Position numbers and translations under genes: made by a program. The notes beneath the pieces were generated by a model. The model worked only from the letters and a program-made list of their open reading frames with translations. It was not told the origin of the DNA and searched no databases. Source: JAGOVB01 sp964577365 (GTDB taxonomy: Bacteria; Patescibacteriota; Minisyncoccia; Phycocordibacterales; PALSA-1337). From it: a DNA stretch of 64,000 bases. This document shows, piece after piece, positions 23,882 to 33,800 of this stretch (its first letter is position 1; each line of letters starts with the position of its first letter). The DNA lies in assembly GCA_964577365.1 (NCBI GenBank), contig CAZNYP010000003.1:9563-73562 (forward strand). Direction: 5' to 3'.

Positions 23882-25218
23882 AACTGTACAATACGCTCAC
23901 CAAATCAAAAGAGGTATTTAAACCGCTTGTTCCAGGAAAAGTGGGCATGTATCACTGTGGACTCACAGTATACGACGTGGGACACATAGGAAATTTCCGA
24001 TCATTTATTTTCAATGATATCCTTCGACGATCATTTGAATACCTAGGATATGAGGTGACCCAGGTCATGAATATCACTGACGTTGATGATCGCATCGTGC
24101 TCGAGAGTCAAAAACAGGGTGTTTCTTTCAAAACATTTACAAAAAAATACGAAGACATTTTGTACCAGGATCTCAAAAAGCTCAATATAAAGACCCCGCA
24201 CGTCGTCCCTCACGCGACCGAATACATAAGAGAGATGGTGGACATGATCGGTGCACTCCTCGAAAAAGACATAGCCTATGCGTCTCATGATGGTGTATAC
24301 ATGAGTATTGGTTTGGTAAAAGACTATGGCGCTTTGGCTGGTATAAAACTGACAAATGAAGTAAAAGAACGTATTCAAAATGATAAGTATGAAAAAGAAA
24401 ATCCGCGAGACTTTGCGTTGTGGAAATTTCATGTAGAAAGTGACGGAGAGGTTGTGTGGCCAGCTCCCTTTGGTGATGGCCGTCCAGGATGGCACATAGA
24501 GTGTTCTGCTATGGCAACAAAGACACTAGGAGATACGATCGATATTCATACTGGAGGAGTTGACCTCATGTTTCCACACCATGTAAATGAAATAGCCCAA
24601 TCAGAATCAGCGACTGGAAAGAAATTTGTAAACTACTGGATGCATTCTGCGTTTATGAACGTAAATGATACAAAGATGAGTAAATCACTCGGTAATTTCC
24701 TAAAGATTTCTGACCTCGAAGAAAATCACATCTCTCCCCTCGCCTATCGCTACTGGCTCCTCTCGGCCCACTATCGCACGCAGGTGAACTTTACCCTCGA
24801 AGCAGTCGAGGCAGCGCAAAATGGCTTTATCAACCTCGCGCAGCACATCACCGAATGGGGTACACCAGGAACGGTTTCAGAGGGATACAAAAAGATGTTC
24901 ATCGCTGCACTCGAAGACGATATCGACATGCCTCGTGCCCTCGCCCTCATGCATGAGCTTTCTCATGACGAAACCTTGTCTGATGCAGACAAACTAGCTA
25001 CCGTTTTGGATTTTGACAAGGTATTTGGCCTGGGACTCGAAGCTTTCACCCACATCATGATTCCTCCAGAGATCGAGGCGCTCGCCGAGGTCCGTGAACT
25101 CGCTCGAAAGGAAAAGGATTTTGAAAAGGCTGATGCGATTCGAAAAGAGATCGAGGAACGAGGGTATATCCTAAAAGATACTGATACTGGTGTGAAGGTT
25201 GACAGGAAGATTGGATAG
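23872..25218 (+). CDS. cysS: Cysteinyl-tRNA synthetase
   Basis: A 448-residue class I synthetase. The zinc ligand Cys in MYHCGLTVYD, the HIGH-equivalent HIGN, GWHIECSAMA (zinc ligands), HHVNEIAQSE and KMSKSLGNF are all intact. The C-terminal anticodon region (ARKEKDFEKADAIRKEIEERGY) is standard. The product charges tRNA-Cys in the cytoplasm. Its start lies inside the corA end, so it is translationally coupled. Confidence 0.96.
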   Translation: MALELYNTLTKSKEVFKPLVPGKVGMYHCGLTVYDVGHIGNFRSFIFNDILRRSFEYLGYEVTQVMNITDVDDRIVLESQKQGVSFKTFTKKYEDILYQDLKKLNIKTPHVVPHATEYIREMVDMIGALLEKDIAYASHDGVYMSIGLVKDYGALAGIKLTNEVKERIQNDKYEKENPRDFALWKFHVESDGEVVWPAPFGDGRPGWHIECSAMATKTLGDTIDIHTGGVDLMFPHHVNEIAQSESATGKKFVNYWMHSAFMNVNDTKMSKSLGNFLKISDLEENHISPLAYRYWLLSAHYRTQVNFTLEAVEAAQNGFINLAQHITEWGTPGTVSEGYKKMFIAALEDDIDMPRALALMHELSHDETLSDADKLATVLDFDKVFGLGLEAFTHIMIPPEIEALAEVRELARKEKDFEKADAIRKEIEERGYILKDTDTGVKVDRKIG

Positions 25219-25296
25219 AGTACCATAATAGTAATATTGTTTGTGGCCATTGGAGTTGCGCCCAAGATGGTAATATCGGACCACTGATAACAGACT

Positions 25297-25692
25297 CTAT
25301 GAAAGACCCTTATTAGGGTCTTTGCGCTTTTTGGGGATTATACTAAAGAAATGAGGTTTACCTGTCCCGATTTTTCTAATGACAACTGTTGCTGATGGAA
25401 AGTGAAATTCATTTTCCACTGATATAAAAGTGACTTTTCCTAATGTCCTTACCTCTTCCGGTCTTGATCTTTGGTCATTTAGAATTATTAAGGCGTGTGG
25501 CAATAATTTGAATCTTCTCATTTGATCCTCGATCGGTCTTTTTCCGGCACTGGTATAAATAAAATGACGAAAACCATGTGAATTGAAATATATCTCGGTA
25601 TTATCAAGAGCATTACATATAATAAAACCAATCGATTTATATAGTTTTAATGTATTTTGTTTTAATTCGAAATAAGTCTCATCACTCATCAA
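25297..25692 (-). CDS. Hypothetical protein, possibly a barnase/RelE-like (BECR) nuclease fold
   Basis: A 131-residue protein. The order of a helix (ELKQNTLKLYKSIG), then NTEIYFNSHGFRHFIYTSAGKRPIEDQMRRFKLLP, then three strands (ALIILN, KVTFISVEN, SATVVIRKI) resembles phage-associated BECR-type nuclease or toxin domains, with His, Arg and Lys as possible catalytic residues. I could not assign it firmly. Its last codons lie inside a 9-bp hairpin. A and T content is higher than in neighbours. No partner antitoxin gene is adjacent. Confidence 0.5.
   Translation of the reverse strand: MMSDETYFELKQNTLKLYKSIGFIICNALDNTEIYFNSHGFRHFIYTSAGKRPIEDQMRRFKLLPHALIILNDQRSRPEEVRTLGKVTFISVENEFHFPSATVVIRKIGTGKPHFFSIIPKKRKDPNKGLS
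25302..25323. terminator. Hairpin overlapping the 3' coding end
   Basis: A perfect 9-bp stem (25302-25310 with 25315-25323), loop TATT. It encodes the last residues (KDPNKGLS) of the minus-strand gene. The plus strand continues GCGCTTTTT, so it could also terminate cysS transcripts. Confidence 0.5.
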
Positions 25693-25840
25693 ATAACCCT
25701 AGCAAAACAGAGATAAAATCTTTATAAAATTCAAAAGCACCTATATCCTATATAGGTTTTGAGATTGTGCACAGTTTAACCACAGTTTTGTACCCAGTAT
25801 AAGATAGCGGATTGTTTGTTTTCTCGTGTAAAATACATAC

Positions 25841-27152
25841 ATGTCCCAACAGACCTCACCCTATTTCAAAACAAAAGACTTGCGTATCCCACCGCAGAGT
25901 CTCGAGGCAGAGCGTGCAGTACTCGGCTCCATCATGATCCGCCCGGAGGCCATGTACGATGTGATGGACATCATATCTGCCCGTTCTTTTTATTCTGAAA
26001 AGCACCGCATCATGTGGAATGCCATGCTCGAACTCCACAACAAGACTACTCCGATCGACCTCATTTCCCTTTCCACAAAACTCCGCGAGCGAAACGAGCT
26101 CGAAATGATCGGAGGTATGAGCTATCTCACCGAGGTGGCGCACGGAGTACCATCATCTACAAACGCCGTGTACTACGCCCAGATCGTGCAGAAAAAGCAC
26201 ATGATGCGCGAGCTCATCCAGGCATCAGAGCATATTGGAAACCTCGGTTTTGACGAATCAGGTGAACTCGAAGAAGTCCTCGACCAAGCAGAAAAGAAAA
26301 TATTTGAAGTGACGAACTACACCGGTGGTGGAAAATTCGTCCATCTAAAGGACACGCTACATGACGCATGGGAACGTATCGAGCACCTCCATGACAATCA
26401 GGGTCAAATGCGTGGCGTACCATCTGGATTCAAAGGGATCGATGACAAGCTCGCAGGTTTCCAAAAGTCTGNNNNNNNNNNCCGTGCACAATATCCCCGT
26501 AGGTATATTTTCACTCGAAATGAGCTCGCAGCAACTCGTAGATCGTATGCTCTCTGCTGAGTCACAGGTGGACGCCTGGAAGCTCAAAACCGGTCGCAAG
26601 CTCTCTATGGAGCACGACTTTGGGCCACTCCGCGAGGCCATGGAACGCCTCGACAAGGCTCCTATCTTTATCGACGACACACCGTCGAACAATATACTAA
26701 AGATGCGCTCGGTCGCACGTCGCCTCAAGAGTGAAAAAGGCCTCGGCCTCATCATCGTCGACTATCTCCAGCTCATGGTACCTACGCACAACCGGAATTC
26801 TGACAATGTCGTACAGCAGGTGACCGAGATCTCTCACTCTCTCAAAAACCTGGCCCGCGAGCTCGAAGTACCTGTGATCGCCCTCTCACAGCTCTCACGT
26901 GCAGTCGAGCAACGTGGTGGAGAACCTCGCCTCTCTGACCTCCGAGACTCTGGTAGTATCGAGCAGGATGCCGACGTCGTGATGTTCATCCATCGCGAGG
27001 ATCGTTTCAACGAGGACAAGGCAGTCGCTATGAAGGCCAAAATCATCATTGCAAAGCACCGAAACGGGGCGACGGGCGATGTGCACATGGCCTTTGATGG
27101 AGACAAGACTACATTTATGGATGTGGAGAAAAACGAATTCGACGGATTTTAA
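25841..27152 (+). CDS. dnaB: Replicative DNA helicase DnaB (broken by scaffold gap)
   Basis: The N-terminal primase-binding domain (RIPPQSLEAERAVLGSIM) and linker run to GIDDKLAGFQKS, then 10 N, then VHNIPVGIFSLEMSSQQLVDRML onward. The RecA-like core after the gap is complete: IIVDYLQLM (Walker B), VIALSQLSRAVEQR (motif H3) and LRDSGSIEQDADVVMF. The Walker A segment that should follow GFQKS is missing, so about 75-80 bp are hidden in the gap; both sides stay in frame if that number is a multiple of three. A TAAAAT box lies 6 nt before the ATG. It overlaps nothing; recR follows 3 bp later. Confidence 0.92.
26472..26481. other. Scaffold gap (10 N) inside dnaB
   Basis: Flanks encode GFQKS and VHNIPVGIF. 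The Walker A loop normally found between these is absent, so this is a true gap larger than 10 bp. Confidence 0.9.
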
Positions 27153-27155
27153 CCC

Positions 27156-27722
27156 ATGAACGACCTCATCGAACTATTTCGCGAATTCCCTGGGATCGGC
27201 CCACGACAGGCTCGACGTTTTGCCTATTTCCTCATGAGCAAGCCAAAAGGATACAGTGATCGCCTGATAGCCGAGATTCAAAAGATCCGCACCGGCGTCG
27301 CTACCTGTCCCACATGTTTCCGTATCTTTGTGGGTAGTGGAATCTGCAATACATGTAAAGAAAATCGAGAGAGTACTCTCATGATCGTGGCACGCGACAT
27401 TGATTTTGAGACGATAGAAAAAACTCACACCTATCACGGCTACTATTTTATCCTTGGAGGGACCATCCCCATCCTCGACAAAGCACCGGAACAAAGGATC
27501 CGTATAAAAGAGCTCCTCGAACGTATATCAAAAGGAAATTTCTCTGAAATCATTTTCTCTTTGAGTATTACCCCGGAGGGAGAACACACCGAGGAATACA
27601 TCCGTAGCAAAATAACAAATATAAAAATGACCACGCTGGGACGTGGACTTTCTACTGGGTCAGAACTGGAGTATGTAGATGCAGAGACCCTAAAAAACGC
27701 GTTGAAAAATAGATTTTCCTAA
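27156..27722 (+). CDS. recR: Recombination mediator RecR
   Basis: A 188-residue protein with the helix-hairpin-helix (LFREFPGIGPRQARRFAYFL), the four-cysteine zinc finger (CPTCFRIFVGSGICNTC) and a Toprim domain (TLMIVARDIDFETIEKT). RecR with RecO (RecFOR) loads RecA at gaps. It is directly downstream of dnaB and probably co-transcribed. It is convergent with rplU, with 2 bp between the stops. Confidence 0.95.
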   Translation: MNDLIELFREFPGIGPRQARRFAYFLMSKPKGYSDRLIAEIQKIRTGVATCPTCFRIFVGSGICNTCKENRESTLMIVARDIDFETIEKTHTYHGYYFILGGTIPILDKAPEQRIRIKELLERISKGNFSEIIFSLSITPEGEHTEEYIRSKITNIKMTTLGRGLSTGSELEYVDAETLKNALKNRFS

Positions 27723-27724
27723 AC

Positions 27725-28042
27725 TTATTTGAGAGCGTCGATCTTTACTTCAAAGAAAGGCTGCTTGTGACCATTTCGCTTGAAGTATCGTGACTTTTGC
27801 TTGTACTTTACGACGTCTACCTTTGGAAGGCGGCCGATTTTTGTGATAGTAGCTGAAACAGCAGCTTTTGGAATGTATGGGGTACCGATAGTAGTGTCCT
27901 TGCCGTTGTCCACGAGCATGACTTTATCAAAAGTGACTTTGTCACCCTCTTTGAACGTATCACCGAGCTTTTCGATCTTGATCGAATCACCGACTTTTAC
28001 GTTGTATTGCTTGCCACCGGTATGAATAATCGCAAATTCCAT
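27725..28042 (-). CDS. rplU: 50S ribosomal protein bL21
   Basis: A 105-residue bL21 with FAIIHTGGKQYNVKVGDSIKIEKL and the C-terminal KVDVVKYKQKSRYFKRNGHKQPF signature. It binds 23S rRNA. It is followed by recR on the opposite strand and preceded by rnhB, separated from its usual partner rpmA. Confidence 0.96.
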   Translation of the reverse strand: MEFAIIHTGGKQYNVKVGDSIKIEKLGDTFKEGDKVTFDKVMLVDNGKDTTIGTPYIPKAAVSATITKIGRLPKVDVVKYKQKSRYFKRNGHKQPFFEVKIDALK

Positions 28043-28065
28043 AGTGAGGTATATTCTACATAAAA

Positions 28066-28620
28066 CTAGAGAAAATGCAAGAAGGATCGGCGATGTAGGG
28101 GGCTCGGACCGTACTTTTGTATACTTTCATAGTGTTTCCTTGTCCCATAGCCTTTATGCCCTTCTAGGCCGTATAAGGGGTATTTTAGGGCCATTTTGGC
28201 CATATAGCGGTCGCGGGTGACCTTTGCGAGGATTGATGCCAGAGCGATGCTGACCTCCTTCTCGTCGCCTTTTATGATGGTCTTTTGGTCTTTGTATTCT
28301 GGAGGTGCCTTGAGGCCTCCATCGAGGAGGACCTTGGTCTCTTTAGGAAAAATTGAAATAGACGTAGCAAGGGCTTTTTTTATACAAAAACTGATTCCTT
28401 TTTCATCTATTTCTTTTGCACTTATACTAGTTACTTTATATTCTACTAGCCCTTGGATTTCTTTATATATTTCTTCGCGTCTTTTTTGAGTTAGTTTTTT
28501 AGAGTCTTTTATTCCTTTATACTTTTTAGCAATATCTGACGAAATCATACAGGCACAGACAGTTACAGGCCCTGCAATAGGACCCCTTCCGACTTCGTCG
28601 ATGCCGATCACGTATTTCAT
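28066..28620 (-). CDS. rnhB: Ribonuclease HII
   Basis: A 184-residue enzyme that removes ribonucleotides and RNA primers from DNA hybrids. The catalytic DEDD set is visible: IGIDEVGRGPIAGPV (Asp8, Glu9), LLDGG (Asp100) and VTRDRYM (Asp137). The length is at the short end for the family. It is divergent from dnaE, with 34 bp between the starts. Confidence 0.95.
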   Translation of the reverse strand: MKYVIGIDEVGRGPIAGPVTVCACMISSDIAKKYKGIKDSKKLTQKRREEIYKEIQGLVEYKVTSISAKEIDEKGISFCIKKALATSISIFPKETKVLLDGGLKAPPEYKDQKTIIKGDEKEVSIALASILAKVTRDRYMAKMALKYPLYGLEGHKGYGTRKHYESIQKYGPSPLHRRSFLHFL

Positions 28621-28642
28621 AGCTGGATTATAGCAAAATATG

Positions 28643-28654
28643 TATAATGTCTTT
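28643..28654 (+). promoter_or_regulatory. dnaE -10 box, leaderless start
   Basis: A consensus TATAAT (28643-28648) is followed by 6 nt and the ATG at 28655. An in-frame ATG at 28640 would place the -10 box inside the gene, so 28655 is preferred. Confidence 0.6.
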
Positions 28655-31600
28655 ATGCCCCACCCGTTTATCCATCTCCACGTACACAGTCACTACTCTC
28701 TCCTAAACGCCCTCCCAAAGATCGATGATCTCGTTGCAAAAGCAAAGGAATTTGGTATGCCTGCCCTCGCTATCACCGATGCTGGAAACATGTATGGAGT
28801 GATTGATTTTTATATGGCGTGTGTCAAAAAAGGGATAAAACCGATCATCGGTGTGGATTTTTATGTAGCGATCCGCACCCGTACCGATATGCAGGCCGGA
28901 GTAGATAGTCGCCGACATCGCATGGTCCTTTTGGCCAAGGATTTTGAAGGATACAAGAACCTCATAAAGCTCGTCACCCACTCCCAGCTCGAAGGATTTT
29001 ACTACAAACCCCGTATCGACCGCGAGCTCATGGAAAAATACAGTCAGGGCCTCGTCGCGATCGCTCCTTCTTTTTCGAGTGAGATATCAGCAGCACTCAA
29101 GATGCGCGATATAGAAAAGGCAAAAGAAAAAATAGCCTGGTACAAAAAAGTATACCCAGATTTTTATATCGAGATCACCCGTCACCCAGAGATCGACGGT
29201 CACGAGGGGCTCATGAACCAGCTCATAAAGCTCGCGGAGGAGACACAGACGCCCATCGTCGCAGCACACGATGTGTACTATATAAACGAGGATGATCGTG
29301 CGGCACGTGATACCCTCATGCTCGTAAATAGTCATAGCGATGGGAGCGACAAGACAGACAATGATGATGAAAACTTTTCTTTTATATCACCCGAAAAAGC
29401 AAACGAACTATTTGCTGATATTCCCGAGGCACTCGACAATACGCAAAAGATCGCCGATATGTGCAACGTCACCCTCACCCTCGGCAAATGGCTTTTCCCA
29501 AAGTATGTAGTCGAAAGTGGTCTCTCATACGATGAGGAACTACGCCGTATCGCCTACGAAGGTATCCCGAAACGCGGCCTTTCACTCACAAAAGAAGTTA
29601 CCGACCGCCTCGACTACGAGCTCGAGGTTATCAAAAACAAAGGGTATGCCCAGTACTTTCTCGTGGTGACAGACCTCCTCAAATACGCACACGATCACGG
29701 CATCCTCACAAACATCCGAGGATCGGTAGCAGGATCGCTCACGACATATGTAACACGGATCACAAACGTAGATCCACTCGCCTACAAACTCCCCTTTGAA
29801 CGATTCCTGAACCCCGAGCGTCCATCGGCGCCCGACATCGACATGGACTTTGCCGATAACCGTCGCGACGAAGTGATCGACTATGTGCGTGGAAAATACG
29901 GATACGACAAAGTAGCCCAGATCGGGACATTTGGAACAATGATGGCAAAAGGAGCGGTGCGAGATGTCGCTCGAGCAATGGGATATCCATACGATGTAGC
30001 AGATCGTATTTCCAAACTCATACCCATGGGTGCACAAGGTTTCCCCATGACCATCGACCGCGCACTCGAAGAAGTGACTGAGTTCAAAGATCTATACAGC
30101 AAAGACGCTGACACCAGACGCATCGTCGATATGGCAAAGAAAATCGAAGGCTGTGCACGTCACATCTCGGTACACGCCGCTGGTGTAGTGATCGGTCCCG
30201 AGGCACTCATCGAATACGTACCGCTCCAGTACGATACAAAAGGTGATAAAAAAATCATCACTCAATACGACATGTACGCTGTGGGAGAGGATGGAGNNNN
30301 NNNNNNTCGGACTTCTCAAATTCGACTTTCTCGGTATCAAAAACCTCGCCATCCTCGCCGATGCGATCGATCGTGTAAAGAAAATCGAGGGTGTACATAT
30401 CGATATAGATGAAATCCCTCTCGATGATGCAAAAACATTTGAGATCCTCGCAAAGGGTCAGACCACCGGCCTCTTTCAGCTCAACGGTACGGGTATGACA
30501 AAATTCCTCGTCGATCTAAAACCAAGTACCATCCATGATATAAACGCGATGGTGGCCCTCTACCGTCCAGGACCGCTCGAATCGATCCCCGAATACATCG
30601 AGCGAAAACACAATCCTGAAAAGATAAAATACCTCGATCCGCGCATGAAAGATATTCTAAACATGTCATACGGAGTGATCACCTATCAGGATGACGTCAT
30701 GATGATTGCGATAAAGCTCGGTGGATACTCATGGCTCGAAGCGGACAAGCTCCGAAAAGCGATGGGTAAAAAGATTCCAAAAGAAATGGAAGAACAAAAA
30801 GGAAAGCTGATGGATGGCCTCGTCAAAAATGGAATGCCAGAGAAAAAGGCTACCGAGCTCTGGAAACTGATCGAGCCATTTGCTGCCTACGGGTTCAACA
30901 AAGCACACGCTGCGAGCTATGGTCGCGTGGCGTACCAGACTGCATATATGAAGGCGAACTTTCCCGCTATATACATGTCAGCCGTGATGACCGCCGACTC
31001 GGGTGATGTAGAGAAAATCGGTGAATTCGTGGCTGAATGTAAACGCATGGGTATCGAAGTCCTCCCGCCAGATATCAACGAGAGCTACAGCCAGTTCACC
31101 GTGCTTCCCGAAAAGAAAAATACTATCCGCTTTGGACTCGTCACCATCAAAAACTTTGGCCAGGGTATAGCGAGCTCGATCATCGACGAGCGCAAGCGTG
31201 GAGGAGTCTTTACCTCCCTCACCAACTTTCTCGATCGGGTGCGTGATCGAAATTTAAATAAAAAATCATTGGAGGCTCTCATAAAGGCTGGTGCCCTCGA
31301 TATGTTCGGCGTCGATCGTGGAGTCCTCATGGGAAACATCGAAAACCTCCTCGCCTACAACAAAGAACATGAAAAACTTCCAACAAACCAAGATTCGTTA
31401 TTTGGTTTTATGACAGATACGAGCACACTGCCTACATTGAAATTGATGGACGTAGAAAAGGTGGGCGAAAAAGAACGTCTCGCATGGGAAAAAGAGCTCC
31501 TCGGTCTCTACATCTCTGGTCACCCACTCGACCCCTACAAAGACAAAATAGCAGCACGTGATTTCAATATTTCAAAAGCACGCGAAGTCGAAGATCCAGA

Positions 31601-31844
31601 AAAAGAAGTGATCATCCCATGTATCGTTGAGATGGTAAAACCTTTTGCCACCAAAAAGGGCGACATGATGGCATTCCTCACCCTCACCGACTTTAGTGGC
31701 TCGATCGAAGCAGTTGCTTTTCCTCGAGTATTTGAGAGTAGCAAAACCCTCCTCCAGGTAGACAAATGCCTCGCAGTCCGGGCAAAAGTAAATGAGCGCA
31801 ACGGTACAAAAAGTCTCATCATAGAAAAAGTGAAGGAGTTGTAG
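28655..31844 (+). CDS. dnaE: DNA polymerase III alpha subunit (contains scaffold gap)
   Basis: A replicative polymerase of about 1,060 residues. The PHP domain begins FIHLHVHSHYSLL; the palm has PDIDMDFADNRRDEVIDYV with catalytic aspartates, preceded by IRGSVAGSLTTYV. After the gap come GLLKFDFLGIKNL, LYRPGPLESIPEYIERK, FAAYGFNKAHAASYG (HhH side) and a C-terminal OB fold (VIIPCIVEMVKPFATKKGDMMAFLTL). The PHP metal motif reads TDAGNMYG where active PHP domains have TDHGN, so that exonuclease site may be inactive. thrS begins 12 bp downstream. Confidence 0.94.
30297..30306. other. Scaffold gap (10 N) inside dnaE, probably zero-length
   Basis: If the N run is deleted, the flanks join as GAT GGA GTC GGA CTT CTC, which encodes DGVGLL and restores the expected conserved sequence. 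The contig ends therefore seem to abut without missing bases. Confidence 0.85.
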
Positions 31845-31856
31845 TAGTATACTGGT

Positions 31857-33581
31857 ATGAATATCGAACACACACGACACACCCTCGCGCACCTCCTCGG
31901 TGCTGCGGTCCTTGAGCTATACCCTGACGCAAAGCTCACCATCGGTCCTGCGATCGAAAATGGTTTCTACTACGACTTTGAGTTTTCTACTCCTTTCTCA
32001 GATACTGAGCTACCAAAAATAGAAAAGAAAATGCGCTCACTCCTCCCTTCTTGGAAAGAGTTTTCACACCGCGAAGTATCAAAGGACGAAGCCCTCACTC
32101 TCTACAAAGACAATGTGTATAAGACCGAGCTCATACACGGTATCGAAGGAGCCATCACCCTGTATACTGCAGGCAAATTTACCGATCTCTGTCGTGGAGG
32201 GCATCTAGAAAATCCAGCAAAAGAAATAGCCGAGGGTTCATTTAAACTGACAAAAAGTGCCGGAGCATACTGGCGTGGAGATGAAAAGAACAAAATGCTC
32301 ACTCGTATATACGGTCTCGCATTTGAAACAAAAGCAGAACTCGAAGCATATGAGAAACAAATCGAAGATGCAAAAGCTCGTGATCATAAAAAGCTAGGTA
32401 AAGAGCTGGGTCTTTTCACTTTCTCTGATCTCGTTGGTGCTGGACTTCCCCTTTGGACCCCAAAAGGAACCGTGATGCGCGAAGCACTTGTCGACTATGT
32501 ATGGAGTCTCCGAAAACCATTTGGATATCAAAAGGTAACCATTCCACACATTACCAAAAAGAGCCTCTATGAGACTTCTGGTCACTGGGCAAAATACGCT
32601 GATGATTTGTTTAAGATAGAAACTCGTGAAAAGCATGTGTACGCAATGAAGCCGATGAACTGTCCGCATCATACACAGATTTTTGATTCTGAACCTCGTA
32701 GCTACAAACAAATGCCTCAGCGATACTGCGAGACTACAATGGTCTACCGTGACGAACAGTCAGGAGAGCTTTCAGGACTTGCACGAGTACTCGCCATCAC
32801 TCAGGATGACGCACATGTCTTTTGTCGTGAAAACCAGATCGAAACAGAAGCAGGATATGTTTGGGATATTATCCAGACTTTCTACAAGACATTTGGTTTC
32901 GAAATCGCTATTCGCCTCTCTCGTCGTGATCCACAACACCCAGAAAAATACATGGGAAGTATAGAGACCTGGGATCGAGCAGAAAAAACTTTAAAAGACT
33001 TTGTTGAGAAAAAAGGTATTGCATGGATCGACGGTATCGGAGAAGCTGCATTTTATGGTCCAAAACTTGATTTTATGGCAAAGGATTCGCTCGGTCGTGA
33101 ATGGCAGGTAGCGACTATCCAGCTCGACTTTGTTCAGCCAACAAACTTTAAACTTACTTGCACAAATGAAAAAGGTGAGAAGGAACCGGTAGTTATGATT
33201 CACTGTGCGGTGACTGGGTCTATCGAACGCCTCCTCGCCATCCTCATCGAGCACTATGCGGGAAATTTTCCACTATGGCTTTCTCCAGTTCAGGTAGCAA
33301 TCATCCCTGTTCGTGAAAATCACAATGTAGTAGCAAAAGAACTTTCAGAAAAACTGCTTGCACTCGATGTTCGTGTACAGCTTTTGAATGATGATGAAAA
33401 TCTAGGTAAAAAAATACGGGCAGTGAAGAATCAGAAAACTCCTTACACGATCATTATCGGTGACAAGGATATCGAAGCTGGAAAAATCACTCTCGAAAGT
33501 CGCGATCATGGACAGGTAGGTCAGCTCGATACTGCGGAGGTTATTGAAAGGATTGTGAAGGAAATAAAGGAGAAGAAATAA
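31857..33581 (+). CDS. thrS: Threonyl-tRNA synthetase without TGS domain
   Basis: A 574-residue class II synthetase. It starts directly in the editing (SAD) domain (HTRHTLAHLLGAAV, then DLCRGGHL with Cys and His of the editing site) and continues with the catalytic core (MNCPHHTQIF, VYRDEQSGELSGLARVLAITQDDAHVFC, MIHCAVTGSIERLLAILIEH) and the anticodon domain. The N-terminal TGS domain of longer bacterial enzymes is absent. TAGTAT lies 6 nt before the ATG. A strong hairpin with a T-run follows. Confidence 0.95.
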   Translation: MNIEHTRHTLAHLLGAAVLELYPDAKLTIGPAIENGFYYDFEFSTPFSDTELPKIEKKMRSLLPSWKEFSHREVSKDEALTLYKDNVYKTELIHGIEGAITLYTAGKFTDLCRGGHLENPAKEIAEGSFKLTKSAGAYWRGDEKNKMLTRIYGLAFETKAELEAYEKQIEDAKARDHKKLGKELGLFTFSDLVGAGLPLWTPKGTVMREALVDYVWSLRKPFGYQKVTIPHITKKSLYETSGHWAKYADDLFKIETREKHVYAMKPMNCPHHTQIFDSEPRSYKQMPQRYCETTMVYRDEQSGELSGLARVLAITQDDAHVFCRENQIETEAGYVWDIIQTFYKTFGFEIAIRLSRRDPQHPEKYMGSIETWDRAEKTLKDFVEKKGIAWIDGIGEAAFYGPKLDFMAKDSLGREWQVATIQLDFVQPTNFKLTCTNEKGEKEPVVMIHCAVTGSIERLLAILIEHYAGNFPLWLSPVQVAIIPVRENHNVVAKELSEKLLALDVRVQLLNDDENLGKKIRAVKNQKTPYTIIIGDKDIEAGKITLESRDHGQVGQLDTAEVIERIVKEIKEKK

Positions 33582-33595
33582 ATATAAAAAAACAT

Positions 33596-33622
33596 AAGCC
33601 CCTCCGAAAACGGCAGGGGCTT
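33596..33622. terminator. Intrinsic terminator after thrS
   Basis: An 8-bp stem (33596-33603 with 33615-33622) extended by ccg/cgg around an AAAA loop with one bulged C. The plus strand continues TTT, making a T5 run from the stem's 3' end. The opposite side is A-rich, so it also serves the minus-strand accessory genes. Confidence 0.8.
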
Positions 33623-33636
33623 TTTGCGTCACATTT

Positions 33637-33646
33637 NNNNNNNNNN
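33637..33646. other. Scaffold gap (10 N) cutting an accessory gene
   Basis: Lies between the thrS terminator and the truncated minus-strand frame ending LAQALREAE. The real 3' end of that gene is hidden here. Confidence 0.9.
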
Positions 33647-33800
33647 TCTCGGCTTCTCGTAGAGCCTGGGCCAAATCAATGCCCAGTCCTCGAAGAAGAT
33701 CTTCGCGCTCTCGGAGTTCTTCCGGAGTCGCCTTTTGCTGCATACCTTTGAAGGTGATGGCAGCAATGCGGAGAAGATCAGACCGACGGAAGTTATCCAT
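33647..33800 (-). CDS. Hypothetical small protein, truncated by gap
   Basis: At least 51 residues from ATG 33800 (MDNFRRSDLLRIAAI), strongly helical and charged (PEELREREDLLRGLGIDLAQALREAE), running into the N gap. The ATG overlaps the stop of the upstream gene by 8 bp, and a textbook Shine-Dalgarno (GAGGAGG) lies just upstream, unlike the leaderless core genes. No family recognised. Confidence 0.6.

Noticed and set aside
25739..25757. 7-bp inverted repeat ACCTATA/TATAGGT as a terminator
   Set aside because: No gene ends nearby on either strand and the T-tract is short; at most an operator, not supported further.
25841..27152. Two separate helicase pseudogenes at dnaB
   Set aside because: The apparent break coincides with a run of N, and both sides stay in a consistent frame around the missing P-loop. 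It is an assembly gap, not gene decay.
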